Of a DNA stretch of 35,661 bases, positions 7,660 through 15,054 are shown piece after piece. Made by a program: the position numbers and the translations under genes. The notes beneath the pieces are model-generated. The model was not told the origin of the DNA. It saw only the letters and a program-made list of their open reading frames with translations, and searched no databases. The stretch comes from Sphingomonadales bacterium (GTDB lineage: Bacteria; Pseudomonadota; Alphaproteobacteria; Sphingomonadales; Sphingomonadaceae). Numbering within the stretch: the stretch's first letter is position 1; each line of letters starts with the position of its first letter. The DNA is taken from assembly GCA_019750455.1 (NCBI GenBank), contig JAIEOM010000197.1:1-35661 (forward strand), read 5' to 3'.

Positions 7660-9072
7660 GTGACCGACAACATCCTCATCTCCCACCAACCGGCCAGCGG
7701 CGAGGAATTGTGGCGCGGGCCGGTGAGCGATGTCGATGCGGCGGTCTCTGCCGCGCGGCGCGCCTGGGCACCGTGGGCCGCACGGGCGCTGATCGAACGG
7801 ATCGAGGTCCTGCGCGCCTTCGCCAACATCGTCCGCCGCGATGCCGATGTGCTTGCCGACATGATCGCGCGTGAAGCGGGCAAGCCCCTGTGGGAGGCCC
7901 ACAAGGAAATCGACGCGGTGATCGCCAAGGTCGATGTTTCGGTCGGCGCCTATGCCGAACGCACCGGGAAGAAGAAGCTCGATGCAGGCGTGGGCGGCAG
8001 CGCCGCGCTGCGCCACAAGCCGCACGGGGTGATGGCGGTGATCGGGCCGTTCAACTTCCCCGCGCACCTTCCCAACGGCCACATCGTGCCTGCGCTGATC
8101 GCGGGCAACGCGGTGGTCTTCAAGCCATCGGAAAAGACCCCGGCCGTGGGCGAGGCGCTGGTCGCCGCCTTCCACCGTGCCGGCGTTCCCGAGGACGTGG
8201 TCCAGTGCGTGATCGGCGGGCCGGAACAGGGCAAGGCGCTGGTTGCCCATCCGGGGGTGGACGGGGTGCTGTTCACCGGATCGGCACAGACCGGCATCGC
8301 CATCAACCGCAAGCTCGCCGCCAATCCGGGCAAGATCGTTGCGCTGGAGATGGGGGGCAACAATCCGATCGTCGTCACCGATACGCCCAAGCTGGCCGAT
8401 GCCGCCGCGCTGATCGTGCAGAGCGCCTTTGCCACTGCGGGCCAACGCTGCACCTCGGCGCGGCGGCTGATCGTGGTCGAGAGTGTCTATGATGCGCTGA
8501 TGGCCGAACTCGTCCCGCTCGCACGGCGGCTGATGGTCGGCGATCCCCTCGGGGAACCGCAGCCCTTCATGGGTCCGGTGATCGACAACCACACCGCCGA
8601 TCTGCTGATGGAAAGCTTCGTAGCGCTGCTGACCGCCGGGGGCCGCCCGCTGCTGCACATGCGCCGCTCGATGCCCGATCTGCCGTATCTCAGCCCCGGG
8701 ATCATCGATGTCACCGACGTGCCGGAACGCCCCGATATCGAGCTGTTCGGCCCGTTGCTGCAAGTGATCCGCGTCCCCGATTTCGACACCGCCATCACCG
8801 AGGCGAACAACACCCGCTTCGGCCTGTGCGCCTCGCTGATCGGCGGCAGCCCGGATGATTACGGTCGGTTCTGGGCGAATATCCGCGCCGGCGTGATCAA
8901 CTGGAACTCGCCCACAAACGGGGCCTCGTCCAAGGCGCCGTTCGGGGGCATCGGTCTCAGCGGGAACAACCGCCCGGCGGCCTATTATGCTGCCGATTAC
9001 TGCGCCTATCCGGTCGCCAGCACCGAACTGGAGCAGCCGCGCGCCGCAGTCATGATCGGCGTGCGCAGCTAA
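7660..9072 (+). CDS. astD: Succinylglutamate-semialdehyde dehydrogenase
   Basis: This is a 470-residue NAD-dependent aldehyde dehydrogenase. Visible catalytic elements are GPFNFPAHLPNGH (Asn132), KPSEKTP, FTGSAQTG, ALEMGGNNP (Glu230, general base) and GQRCTSARRL (Cys264, nucleophile). The PNGH and GGNNP forms are typical of AstD, which oxidises N-succinylglutamate semialdehyde to N-succinylglutamate in the arginine succinyltransferase pathway. The start is GTG 7660. No astA, astB, astC or astE gene is in the window, so it is unlinked here and may act on other semialdehydes. Its stop overlaps the convergent lipoprotein gene by 4 bases. Confidence 0.88.
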   Translation: MTDNILISHQPASGEELWRGPVSDVDAAVSAARRAWAPWAARALIERIEVLRAFANIVRRDADVLADMIAREAGKPLWEAHKEIDAVIAKVDVSVGAYAERTGKKKLDAGVGGSAALRHKPHGVMAVIGPFNFPAHLPNGHIVPALIAGNAVVFKPSEKTPAVGEALVAAFHRAGVPEDVVQCVIGGPEQGKALVAHPGVDGVLFTGSAQTGIAINRKLAANPGKIVALEMGGNNPIVVTDTPKLADAAALIVQSAFATAGQRCTSARRLIVVESVYDALMAELVPLARRLMVGDPLGEPQPFMGPVIDNHTADLLMESFVALLTAGGRPLLHMRRSMPDLPYLSPGIIDVTDVPERPDIELFGPLLQVIRVPDFDTAITEANNTRFGLCASLIGGSPDDYGRFWANIRAGVINWNSPTNGASSKAPFGGIGLSGNNRPAAYYAADYCAYPVASTELEQPRAAVMIGVRS

Positions 9073-9785
9073 TCGCGGCGGTAGACCAGCGTTACCCCCG
9101 TCAGCCCGTTGGCGGCACGGCGGACATGGACTGCGATCCGCTCTGTCTTCGTGATCGCTCCGGCAATCGCGTCCCCCGGCGCGGCATAACGCCTCGGCGC
9201 AAGGCCGGCGCGGCGGGCGGTGACGTAGTGAAATTGCAGCACATCCTCGCTCGGCGCGGCGGACAGGTAGCGCACGATGCGCAAGCGGCATCCCGCGCGG
9301 TCGCTGCCTCCGGCCTGCACCACCATCGCGCGCGGCGGGATCGCGGCGGGCGCGGGAAGATCGGCGGCAAGCGCGAAGTCTTCCCCGAGTGCGGCGGCGC
9401 AGGTGGGCGGCGCGCCGACGGCGGCAAGCAATTCGGCCGGACCCGTCGTAGGCCCCAGCACCGCGCCGCCCTTCGCCGGACCGGGCGGGGGAAGATCGGA
9501 AAGCGGTCCGCCCTCCAGCAGCGCCATCCGCATCGCCTCCTGCGAGGCGCGGGTCTCCTCCGCAGTGGCGGCGATCACCGGCAGCGCGCCCGAATCCGCA
9601 AAGCCGATGGCCGCATTGGCCTCGTTCCGGCTGGCCAGATCGGGATCGGTCATTAGCGGATCGTGGAGCGCGCGGGCGATCACAGGGTCCATCGCAATCA
9701 GCGCGGCATCGCGCGCGCTTTCGTCGCCCGCATCACCGCAAGCGGCAAGGGCAATCAGCGGCAGCAAGACAAAGGCGCGGACCAT
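9069..9785 (-). CDS. Hypothetical lipoprotein
   Basis: This 238-residue protein begins with a type II signal peptide and lipobox LAAC (Cys16), so it should be a lipid-anchored periplasmic or outer-membrane protein. The mature part is Ala/Pro-rich with a linker at about residues 95-115 (LPPPGPAKGG), then a compact C-terminal half with two further cysteines (PPTCAAALG and GCRLRIVRYLSAAP) that could form a disulfide. I do not recognise a family. The stop overlaps astD by 4 bases. Upstream is the terminator-bearing region described separately, so its message may start from, or be attenuated in, that region. Confidence 0.78.
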   Translation of the reverse strand: MVRAFVLLPLIALAACGDAGDESARDAALIAMDPVIARALHDPLMTDPDLASRNEANAAIGFADSGALPVIAATAEETRASQEAMRMALLEGGPLSDLPPPGPAKGGAVLGPTTGPAELLAAVGAPPTCAAALGEDFALAADLPAPAAIPPRAMVVQAGGSDRAGCRLRIVRYLSAAPSEDVLQFHYVTARRAGLAPRRYAAPGDAIAGAITKTERIAVHVRRAANGLTGVTLVYRRD

Positions 9786-9836
9786 CCCGGCACCCTGCCA
9801 TGCGGATGGTTAATTTGGCGCTGACAAGCGGGCATG

Positions 9837-9868
9837 AAAACGCCCCCGGAGCAGGGGCTCCGGAGGCG
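9837..9868 (-). terminator. Strong Rho-independent terminator, minus strand
   Basis: A 12-bp stem (9841-9852 with 9857-9868, one G-U pair in the minus-strand RNA) closes a CCCT loop and is followed on the minus strand by TTTT (9840-9837). Read on the plus strand the stem has a mismatch and no T-tract, so it acts on minus-strand transcripts. No protein-coding gene precedes it in that direction. It therefore ends a small RNA or sits in the leader of the lipoprotein gene. Confidence 0.7.
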
Positions 9869-9946
9869 CCTTCCGCGCAGGAGCAAAGGTGCCCTGCGCG
9901 CCGGCAGCCGCTTGGTGGGAGCGACTGCAAGTGCGATTTCATTCAT
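9837..9946 (-). ncRNA. Candidate small RNA of about 100 nt
   Basis: The segment is bounded upstream by TATAGA (9951-9946 on the minus strand), a good -10 hexamer, and downstream by the strong terminator at 9868-9837. Within it an 8-bp hairpin (9874-9881 with 9893-9900) has an 11-base loop reading GCACCTTTGCT in the RNA. Two stable hairpins with the last followed by U residues is the usual shape of a bacterial sRNA. No good -35 element is visible at 17 bases (CGATTC). The short open frame starting at 9946 has no ribosome site and runs through the terminator, so it is unlikely to be coding. An attenuator leader for the downstream lipoprotein gene is the main alternative. Confidence 0.35.
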
Positions 9947-9968
9947 CTATAGAGAGTTCAATCTGAAC
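9925..9968 (+). promoter_or_regulatory. Candidate promoter for the EamA transporter, with adjacent palindrome
   Basis: CTGCAA (9925-9930) is followed after 17 bases by TATAGA (9948-9953), a plausible plus-strand promoter giving a leader of about 90 bases before 10052. The core TCTATAGA is itself palindromic, so it can serve as a -10 on either strand. Immediately beyond lies the inverted repeat GTTCAATCTGAAC (9956-9968), placed like an operator for both directions. No regulator is identified. Confidence 0.35.
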
Positions 9969-10051
9969 GAATCGGCATGGCCACTGAAAGCCGCCGTTCA
10001 CCCACACCGCCGCTTGCGCCGCACGCGCGCCGCCCCTAACGCCGGCGCACC

Positions 10052-10954
10052 ATGACCGCCCCCAATCATCACGGCCCCGTCGCATCGGGCCTGGCTCCGG
10101 CGCTGGGGGCCTACCTCATCTGGGGCTTCCTGCCGCTCTACCTGATGCTGGTGGAGACGGTGCCGCCGTTCGAATTCGTCGGCTGGCGGATCATCTGGAC
10201 GCTGCCGCTGTGTCTGGCCATCGTCGCCTGGCGCCGCCAGTTCCCCGAACTGCTGGCGGCGCTCAAGTCGCCGAAAAGCCTGCTCGCCCTGCTGGCGAGT
10301 TCGGTGCTGATCGGGATCAACTGGTTCGTCTACATCTGGGCGATCATGGAGGGCGAGGTCTATGCAACCTCGATCGGCTATTACCTAAACCCGCTGCTTA
10401 ACGTCCTGCTCGGCACGCTGGTGCTGGGCGAGAAACTGTCAAAGCGCCAGTGGCTGGCTGTCGCGATTGCCGCAGTGGCAGTGGCATTGCTCGCCGCAGG
10501 AGCGGTGACGAGCCTGTGGATCAGCCTTTCGCTCGGTTTCAGCTTCGGCCTCTATGGCCTTGTTCGCAAACAGGTTGCCGTGGGATCGTTGCCGGGCCTC
10601 ACCATCGAGAGCGCGATCCTGCTGCCGGTCGCCGTCGCCATTGCGGCGTGGTATGCGATAAGCCCGCAAGGATCGGCCTTCGGGCAGGATGCGTGGATGA
10701 GCGGCCTCATCATCTTCTCGGGCGTGGTCACCGCCGTGCCGCTGCTGATGTTCGCTATCGCCGCGCGCCGGATGGATTATTCGACGCTGGGCTTCATCCA
10801 GTATCTCTCGCCCACCATCGTGTTCTTCCTCGGCCTGTTCGTGTTCCACCAGCCGCTCGCGCCCGCCAAACTGGGGAGCTTCGTGCTGATCTGGGTGGCC
10901 GTGGCGATCTTCGTGTGGGACTTGTGGGCAAAGCGCAAGGCTGCTTCAGCCTAG
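10052..10954 (+). CDS. rarD: RarD-like EamA-family transporter
   Basis: This 300-residue inner-membrane protein has ten predicted helices forming two EamA repeats. The opening GAYLIWGFLPLYLMLVE and the segment SVLIGINWFVYIWAI followed by YYLNPLLNVLLG are characteristic of RarD, the long-known chloramphenicol-sensitivity subgroup. The substrate is not established; EamA carriers usually export metabolites such as amino acids. The 3' end overlaps the convergent pyrC gene by 9 bases. Family assignment is secure, while any drug or metabolite specificity would be speculation. Confidence 0.9.
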   Translation: MTAPNHHGPVASGLAPALGAYLIWGFLPLYLMLVETVPPFEFVGWRIIWTLPLCLAIVAWRRQFPELLAALKSPKSLLALLASSVLIGINWFVYIWAIMEGEVYATSIGYYLNPLLNVLLGTLVLGEKLSKRQWLAVAIAAVAVALLAAGAVTSLWISLSLGFSFGLYGLVRKQVAVGSLPGLTIESAILLPVAVAIAAWYAISPQGSAFGQDAWMSGLIIFSGVVTAVPLLMFAIAARRMDYSTLGFIQYLSPTIVFFLGLFVFHQPLAPAKLGSFVLIWVAVAIFVWDLWAKRKAASA

Positions 10955-11983
10955 GAAGCGCCACCCCAGCGTTTGCCCGCCGTGCCATGGCACGATTTCC
11001 TCGCCCGTCACATGCAGGCAGGCGGGCACCGCCACTTCGGCGCGTTCCAGCGTGACCTCGTCCTCGTTCACCGGAAGCTTGTAGAAGGCCGGGCCGTGGA
11101 GCGAGGCGAAGCCTTCGAACTGCTCCAGCGCACCTTCTTCGTCGAACACGGTGACATAGCTTTCCAGCGCATAGGGCGCGCCGAAGATGCCCGCGCAGCC
11201 GCAGGCGGATTCCTTGGCGCTGCGCAGATGCGGCGCGCTGTCGGTGCCGAGGAAGAACTTGGCGCTGCCGCTGGTCGCCGCGCGGCGCAGGGCCAGCCTG
11301 TGGCTCTCGCGCTTGGCGACGGGCAGGCAGTAATTGTGCGGCTGGATGCCGCCGACCAGCATCGCGTTTCGGTTGATGTGGAGATGCTGGGGCGTGATCG
11401 TCGCGGCGACCTGCGGGCCGGATTCCATCACGAAGTCCACCGCATCGCTGGTGGTTATGTGTTCGAAGACCACCCGCAGCTTCGGAAAGGCGGCAACAAT
11501 CGCCCGCAAGTGCCGCTCGATAAACTCTTTTTCGCGGTCGAACACGTCAACGTTATGGTCGGTCACCTCGCCGTGGATGCACAGCACGATGTCCTCGGCC
11601 TCCATCCGCGCGAGGACGGGGTAGAGCTTCTCGACATTCGTCACCCCCGCCGCCGAATTGGTGGTGGCGTTGGCGGGATACATCTTGGCTGCGGTGAACA
11701 CGCCTGTCGCCGCCCCGCGCGCCAGATCGTCGGCATCGGTGTTGTCGGTGAGGTAGCAGGTCATCAGCGGGGTGAAGTTCACGCCCGCCGGTACTGCCGC
11801 CAGAATACGCTCGCGATAGGCTGCACCCAGTTCGGTGGTCGTCACCGGCGGGGTGAGGTTGGGCATCACGATCGCCCGGGCAAACTGGCGCGCGGTATAG
11901 GGCACCACTTCGCGCATGATATCGCCATCGCGGAAGTGCAGATGCCAGTCATCGGGGCGGCGGATTGTGAGGCGGTCAGTCAT
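10946..11983 (-). CDS. pyrC: Dihydroorotase (class II)
   Basis: Dihydroorotase closes N-carbamoyl-aspartate to dihydroorotate in de novo pyrimidine synthesis. The 345-residue length matches the E. coli PyrC type. Zinc ligands and catalytic residues are all visible: His14 and His16 (WHLHFRD), the carboxylated Lys100 (AAKMYPANATTNS), His137 (CIHGEV), His175 (FEHITT) and Asp248 (GTDSAPH). The start is ATG 11983. It is divergent from the ygfZ-like gene with a 38-base gap, so the two promoters must overlap. pyrE, for a later step, is about 16 kb away in this window. Confidence 0.96.
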   Translation of the reverse strand: MTDRLTIRRPDDWHLHFRDGDIMREVVPYTARQFARAIVMPNLTPPVTTTELGAAYRERILAAVPAGVNFTPLMTCYLTDNTDADDLARGAATGVFTAAKMYPANATTNSAAGVTNVEKLYPVLARMEAEDIVLCIHGEVTDHNVDVFDREKEFIERHLRAIVAAFPKLRVVFEHITTSDAVDFVMESGPQVAATITPQHLHINRNAMLVGGIQPHNYCLPVAKRESHRLALRRAATSGSAKFFLGTDSAPHLRSAKESACGCAGIFGAPYALESYVTVFDEEGALEQFEGFASLHGPAFYKLPVNEDEVTLERAEVAVPACLHVTGEEIVPWHGGQTLGWRFLG

Positions 11984-12021
11984 GGCTTCCCCTTAGCTTC
12001 GGCCGTGCCTATCTGTCACGC

Positions 12022-12756
12022 ATGATGGCAACCCTGCTCACAACCCGCGCGCTGATCCGCCTGTCCCCGCTGGACGAGACCGAAAATGTCGCCGCCTTCC
12101 TGCAAGGCCTCGTCACAAATGACGTGACGGGACCACTGCCCTGCTATGCCGCGCTGCTTTCGGCACAGGGCAAGCACCTGTTCGATTTCCTCGTCTGGGG
12201 TGACGGTCCGTCGCTGCTGCTCGATTGCGAGGCCGCGCATGCCGATGAGCTGGCGAAGCGCCTCACGCTTTACCGCCTGCGCCGCAAGATCGGAATCGCG
12301 CGGGACGATAGCCTCGCCGTCCACTGGAGCCTGCAACCGCATGAGGGCGCCGCGTCCGATCCGCGCTTGCCCGCACTCGGCTACCGCTGGATCGGCACAC
12401 CGGGGGGTGAGAGCGCGGATGCCGCATGGCTCGCCCACCGCCTGTCCCTTGGCGTGCCCGAAGGGCGCGGGGAGCTGGGCGATATCCTGTGGCTGGAAAC
12501 CAACGCGGTCGAACTGAACGGCGTCAGCTTCACCAAGGGCTGCTATGTCGGGCAGGAGAACACCGCGCGGATGAACTGGCGGCAGAAGGTCAACCGCAGG
12601 GTGGTGGTGGTGCCGCTGGACCACTCGGACGAGGCGCGGCGCGTGGCTGCCTATGAGGGCCTTGGCCTTGCGGTGGATCACCTGCGGGTGGAAAACCTCG
12701 ATCCTGCCGCCCTGCCCGCCTGGCAGGCAGCAGGCCTAGCCGCGCCCGAAAGCTAG
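12022..12756 (+). CDS. ygfZ: YgfZ/GcvT-like folate-binding protein (Fe-S cluster assembly/repair)
   Basis: This 244-residue protein carries the YgfZ signature K-G-C-Y-x-G-Q-E (KGCYVGQENTARM, residues 172-184, Cys174), preceded by FLQGLVTNDV and LLSAQGKHLFDFLVW, which are common to the GcvT/YgfZ fold. YgfZ proteins use tetrahydrofolate to support assembly or repair of certain [4Fe-4S] enzymes, such as radical-SAM MiaB. Two start codons, ATG 12022 and 12025, are adjacent and neither has an obvious ribosome site. The stop overlaps the convergent TetR gene by 4 bases. The signature makes the family clear. Confidence 0.9.
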   Translation: MMATLLTTRALIRLSPLDETENVAAFLQGLVTNDVTGPLPCYAALLSAQGKHLFDFLVWGDGPSLLLDCEAAHADELAKRLTLYRLRRKIGIARDDSLAVHWSLQPHEGAASDPRLPALGYRWIGTPGGESADAAWLAHRLSLGVPEGRGELGDILWLETNAVELNGVSFTKGCYVGQENTARMNWRQKVNRRVVVVPLDHSDEARRVAAYEGLGLAVDHLRVENLDPAALPAWQAAGLAAPES

Positions 12757-13349
12757 GCGGTCTGGGTCTCGGCGAAGTTCGCTTCGAGCATGGCGGTCGC
12801 GCGTTCGCGCGCGGCATCACGCGGCAGGCCGAGTGACTTTGCCAGCGCCCCGCCGATCAGCGCGTCTCCCAGCGCCATCAGCACCAGCGTCAGCGTTTCC
12901 TGATGGATCGCCTGCGCCCCGCCGCTGTGCCCCGCTTCGGCAGGGGCGAGTTCATCGACCAGATCATGGATCGTCGAGATGATCGGGTCGAGCGCGTCCT
13001 CGTTCCCCGTCAGCAGCATCCAGCTCGTCAGCGCGCCCGCGCCCTCGCGGTCAAAGGCGTCGAAGGCCAGATCCACCACCTCGCGCGCCGAGCCAAGCCC
13101 GGCGCGGCTGGCGTGGACCGCCTGAATGATCGTCTCGCACACCGAGCGCGCAAGGTGTTCGGCCAGCGCCTTCTGCAAGCCCGAGGCCGAGCCGAAGTGG
13201 TGCAGCAGGTTCGCGTGAGTGCGCCCGATGCGGCCCGAGACCGCCTTGAGGGTGACCGATTGCGGCCCCGTTTCGATCAGCAGCGCGCGCGCGGCTTCAA
13301 GCGCGGTGCTGCGCGATTCCTCCGGAGTTAACCTCTTTCTGGCGACCAT
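12753..13349 (-). CDS. TetR/AcrR-family transcriptional regulator
   Basis: This 198-residue protein has the TetR N-terminal helix-turn-helix at about residues 31-52 (SVTLKAVSGRIGRTHANLLHHF, where the ..LLHHFGS ending replaces the usual YYHFxxK). A helical ligand-binding and dimerisation domain follows. The ligand and targets are unknown. It is on the same strand as the GNAT acetyltransferase, 54 bases downstream of it, and may form an operon with it. No convincing palindromic operator is seen in the 54-base gap. Confidence 0.88.
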   Translation of the reverse strand: MVARKRLTPEESRSTALEAARALLIETGPQSVTLKAVSGRIGRTHANLLHHFGSASGLQKALAEHLARSVCETIIQAVHASRAGLGSAREVVDLAFDAFDREGAGALTSWMLLTGNEDALDPIISTIHDLVDELAPAEAGHSGGAQAIHQETLTLVLMALGDALIGGALAKSLGLPRDAARERATAMLEANFAETQTA

Positions 13350-13403
13350 AGGCCAAAGCCCTAGGGCTTTTTGCAGATACGGACAACCCGCCCCGCCCTG
13401 CGG

Positions 13404-13940
13404 TCAGGCGGCGCGCGCAAACGGCGCGGGGTCCATGTCGGCCTCCAGATCGAGGGCATATTCGACCGATTCGACCATCTGCCCACGCGCAAGGCTGAAC
13501 CGCTTGCCCGGCCGCCCCGTGGGAATGAACCCGAGCTTCCGCAACACCCTGCCCGAAGCGGGGTTATCGGTGAAGTGCCCTGCGACCACCCGGCGGTGAC
13601 CAAGCGTGCGGGCGATCCTCAGCACCGCGCCTGCCGCCTCGGTGGCATAGCCGCGGCCCCAGTGTTCGCGCGCGATCCAGTAGCCGAGTTCAGGCTCGCC
13701 CTCATGCTCGCCCATCCCGGCGCTGCCGATCACCCCATTGCCGGGGACGGTTACGACGAAGTGCGGCAGGCGCTGGTCCTGCGGCAGCGCGGCGAAGTTG
13801 CGGGCATCATCCATCGTGTAGGGCCACGGCGCGCGGGCGAGGTTGCGCACGATGCTCTCCTCGCCAATGCCGGCCAGAATCGCGCCGCAGTCCTCGGGGA
13901 AAGCGGGCCTCAGGAACAGTCTTTCGCTACGATGGAACAC
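13404..13940 (-). CDS. GNAT-family N-acetyltransferase (RimJ/RimL type)
   Basis: This 178-residue acetyltransferase has the opening SERLFLRP and the GNAT motif A region LGYWIAREHWGRGYATEA (residues 85-102), which includes the acetyl-CoA pyrophosphate loop W-G-x-G-Y-A. It is followed by DNPASGRVLRKLGF (125-138). This matches the Acetyltransf_3 group, which contains ribosomal-protein N-acetyltransferases but also many enzymes with other amine substrates. The substrate here is unknown. It precedes the TetR gene on the same strand. Confidence 0.88.
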   Translation of the reverse strand: MFHRSERLFLRPAFPEDCGAILAGIGEESIVRNLARAPWPYTMDDARNFAALPQDQRLPHFVVTVPGNGVIGSAGMGEHEGEPELGYWIAREHWGRGYATEAAGAVLRIARTLGHRRVVAGHFTDNPASGRVLRKLGFIPTGRPGKRFSLARGQMVESVEYALDLEADMDPAPFARAA

Positions 13941-14041
13941 GAGAGTTCTCCCTACCTCGCCCCGCGCCGCCTGTAGGACGGGCGCATGACAATTTTAAGG
14001 CCGCGAAACTTTATGATTCCGCAGACTTCGAGGGAGAATGC

Positions 14042-14087
14042 AAAAAGGGAGACGGACCCCCTCGGTTAGAGGACGGTCCTGTCTCCC
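14042..14087 (-). terminator. Rho-independent terminator of the rplU-rpmA operon
   Basis: On the minus strand a 12-bp stem with one bulged base (14087-14075 with 14058-14047) is followed by TTTTT (14046-14042). A small inner pairing (CCTC with GAGG) sits in the loop. It lies about 70 bases after the rpmA stop, with two further hairpins in between, and is the obvious operon end. Confidence 0.85.
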
Positions 14088-14093
14088 TCATGT

Positions 14094-14153
14094 GGCAGGT
14101 CTTGTACCTGCCGGGACCATCCTTGCCGGACGATCCCTTTATCGAATCGTCCG
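14094..14153 (-). other. Two tandem hairpins between the rpmA stop and its terminator
   Basis: The first is an 8-bp perfect stem (14127-14134 with 14146-14153, loop of 11) starting 1 base after the rpmA stop. The second is a 7-bp perfect stem (14094-14100 with 14106-14112, loop CTTGT). Neither has a T-tract. They could stabilise the 3' end of the abundant ribosomal-protein message. Confidence 0.6.
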
Positions 14154-14154
14154 C

Positions 14155-14424
14155 TTATTCGGCGGCTTCGGCCATCGCGTCTACGGAGACGTATTTACGG
14201 CCGAGCTTGCCCGCGTGGAATCGCACGACACCTTCGGTCAGCGAATAGAGGGTGTGGTCCTTGCCCATGCCCACGTTCACGCCCGGGTACACGCGGGTGC
14301 CGCGCTGACGGATAATAATGTTGCCGCCGATCACTTCCTGACCGCCGAACTTCTTCACGCCAAGGCGACGACCGGCCGAATCACGACCGTTACGCGACGA
14401 ACCGCCTGCTTTCTTATGTGCCAT
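14155..14424 (-). CDS. rpmA: 50S ribosomal protein L27
   Basis: This is the 89-residue bL27 protein of the large ribosomal subunit, whose N-terminus reaches the peptidyl-transferase centre. The sequence begins [20 protein letters not shown] and continues [10 protein letters not shown] and [10 protein letters not shown], all conserved. There is no cleavable N-terminal extension of the Firmicutes type. It lies 13 bases after rplU in the standard rplU-rpmA order. Confidence 0.98.
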   Translation of the reverse strand: MAHKKAGGSSRNGRDSAGRRLGVKKFGGQEVIGGNIIIRQRGTRVYPGVNVGMGKDHTLYSLTEGVVRFHAGKLGRKYVSVDAMAEAAE

Positions 14425-14437
14425 GGTTCAGCGCTCC

Positions 14438-14818
14438 TTATTCGGCCGAGGCAGCCGCTTCGGCGGCTTCGGTCTTGGTCTTCTTGGCGGCGGCCTTCTT
14501 GGCCGGCTTGGCGGCTTCGCCAGCGCCCACGGCGGTGATGCGCAGCAGGGTCATCTGCTGGCGGTGGCCGTTCTTCCGGCGATAGTTGTGGCGGCGGCGC
14601 TTCTTGAAGACGACCACCTTTTCGCTCTTGGCCTGGGCGATGATCTCGGCCGAGACGGTCACCGACTTGGCATCGGCAAGGCTATCGCCTTCACCGGCCA
14701 GCAGGACATCGCCCAGCGTGATCGTGTCGCCGGCTTCGCCTGCGAGCTTTTCAACGGCAATCTTGTCTCCGGCGGCAACGCGGTACTGTTTGCCGCCCGT
14801 GCGCACTACAGCGAACAT
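14438..14818 (-). CDS. rplU: 50S ribosomal protein L21
   Basis: This is the bL21 protein, 126 residues, starting [20 protein letters not shown] and containing the conserved [16 protein letters not shown] segment that contacts 23S rRNA. The frame is open further upstream to 14944, but the true start is ATG 14818 on similarity. After about residue 102 it has a Lys/Ala/Glu-rich tail ([20 protein letters not shown]) longer than the E. coli protein; such tails are common in alphaproteobacteria and probably disordered. Confidence 0.97.
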   Translation of the reverse strand: MFAVVRTGGKQYRVAAGDKIAVEKLAGEAGDTITLGDVLLAGEGDSLADAKSVTVSAEIIAQAKSEKVVVFKKRRRHNYRRKNGHRQQMTLLRITAVGAGEAAKPAKKAAAKKTKTEAAEAAASAE

Positions 14819-14887
14819 GGCTCTAAACTCTCTTGTCTGTGCAGTGTCCGACCAGCGAGCTTGCGCTTCCCCGACCGAACGGCAATG

Positions 14888-14912
14888 CGGGGCTTGCGCA
14901 GATGCAGCCCCG
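14888..14912 (-). promoter_or_regulatory. Hairpin in the rplU 5' leader
   Basis: A perfect 7-bp GC-rich stem (14888-14894 with 14906-14912) with an 11-base loop lies in the roughly 100-base untranslated leader between the candidate promoter and rplU. Ribosomal operons often carry leader structures for autoregulation. Whether this one binds L21 or L27 is unknown. Confidence 0.4.
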
Positions 14913-14925
14913 TAAAGGATGCGTG

Positions 14926-14954
14926 CCGTTAGGGGAAAGGCCACCCCAAGTCAA
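14926..14954 (-). promoter_or_regulatory. Candidate rplU-rpmA promoter
   Basis: TTGACT (14954-14949, minus strand) and TAACGG (14931-14926) are separated by exactly 17 bases. The -35 matches consensus at five of six positions; the -10 is weaker. The start of transcription would be near 14919, leaving a leader of about 100 bases. Confidence 0.5.
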
Positions 14955-15054
14955 CGCCTCTCGATACTCTCCCGTCACCAAAAAGTAGGACGAGCCGAAG
15001 TGTGAGGACGCTTTGCCGCTACCATGCGTCATGATAACAGGACATGGGATCCTT

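Noticed and set aside
9755..9946. Short minus-strand open frame MNEIALAVAPTKRL... in the 9.8 kb gap
   Set aside because: No ribosome site, the ATG overlaps the -10 candidate, and the frame runs through a strong terminator. A non-coding RNA explains the region better.
9956..9985. Possible LexA (SOS) box at the GTTC/GAAC words near the EamA transporter
   Set aside because: The alphaproteobacterial form is GTTC-N7-GTTC; here the words are inverted with a 3-base centre, so it does not fit.
9834..10055. Plus-strand 73-codon frame upstream of the EamA transporter
   Set aside because: No ribosome site, Arg-rich unconserved-looking translation, and it spans the terminator and promoter elements.
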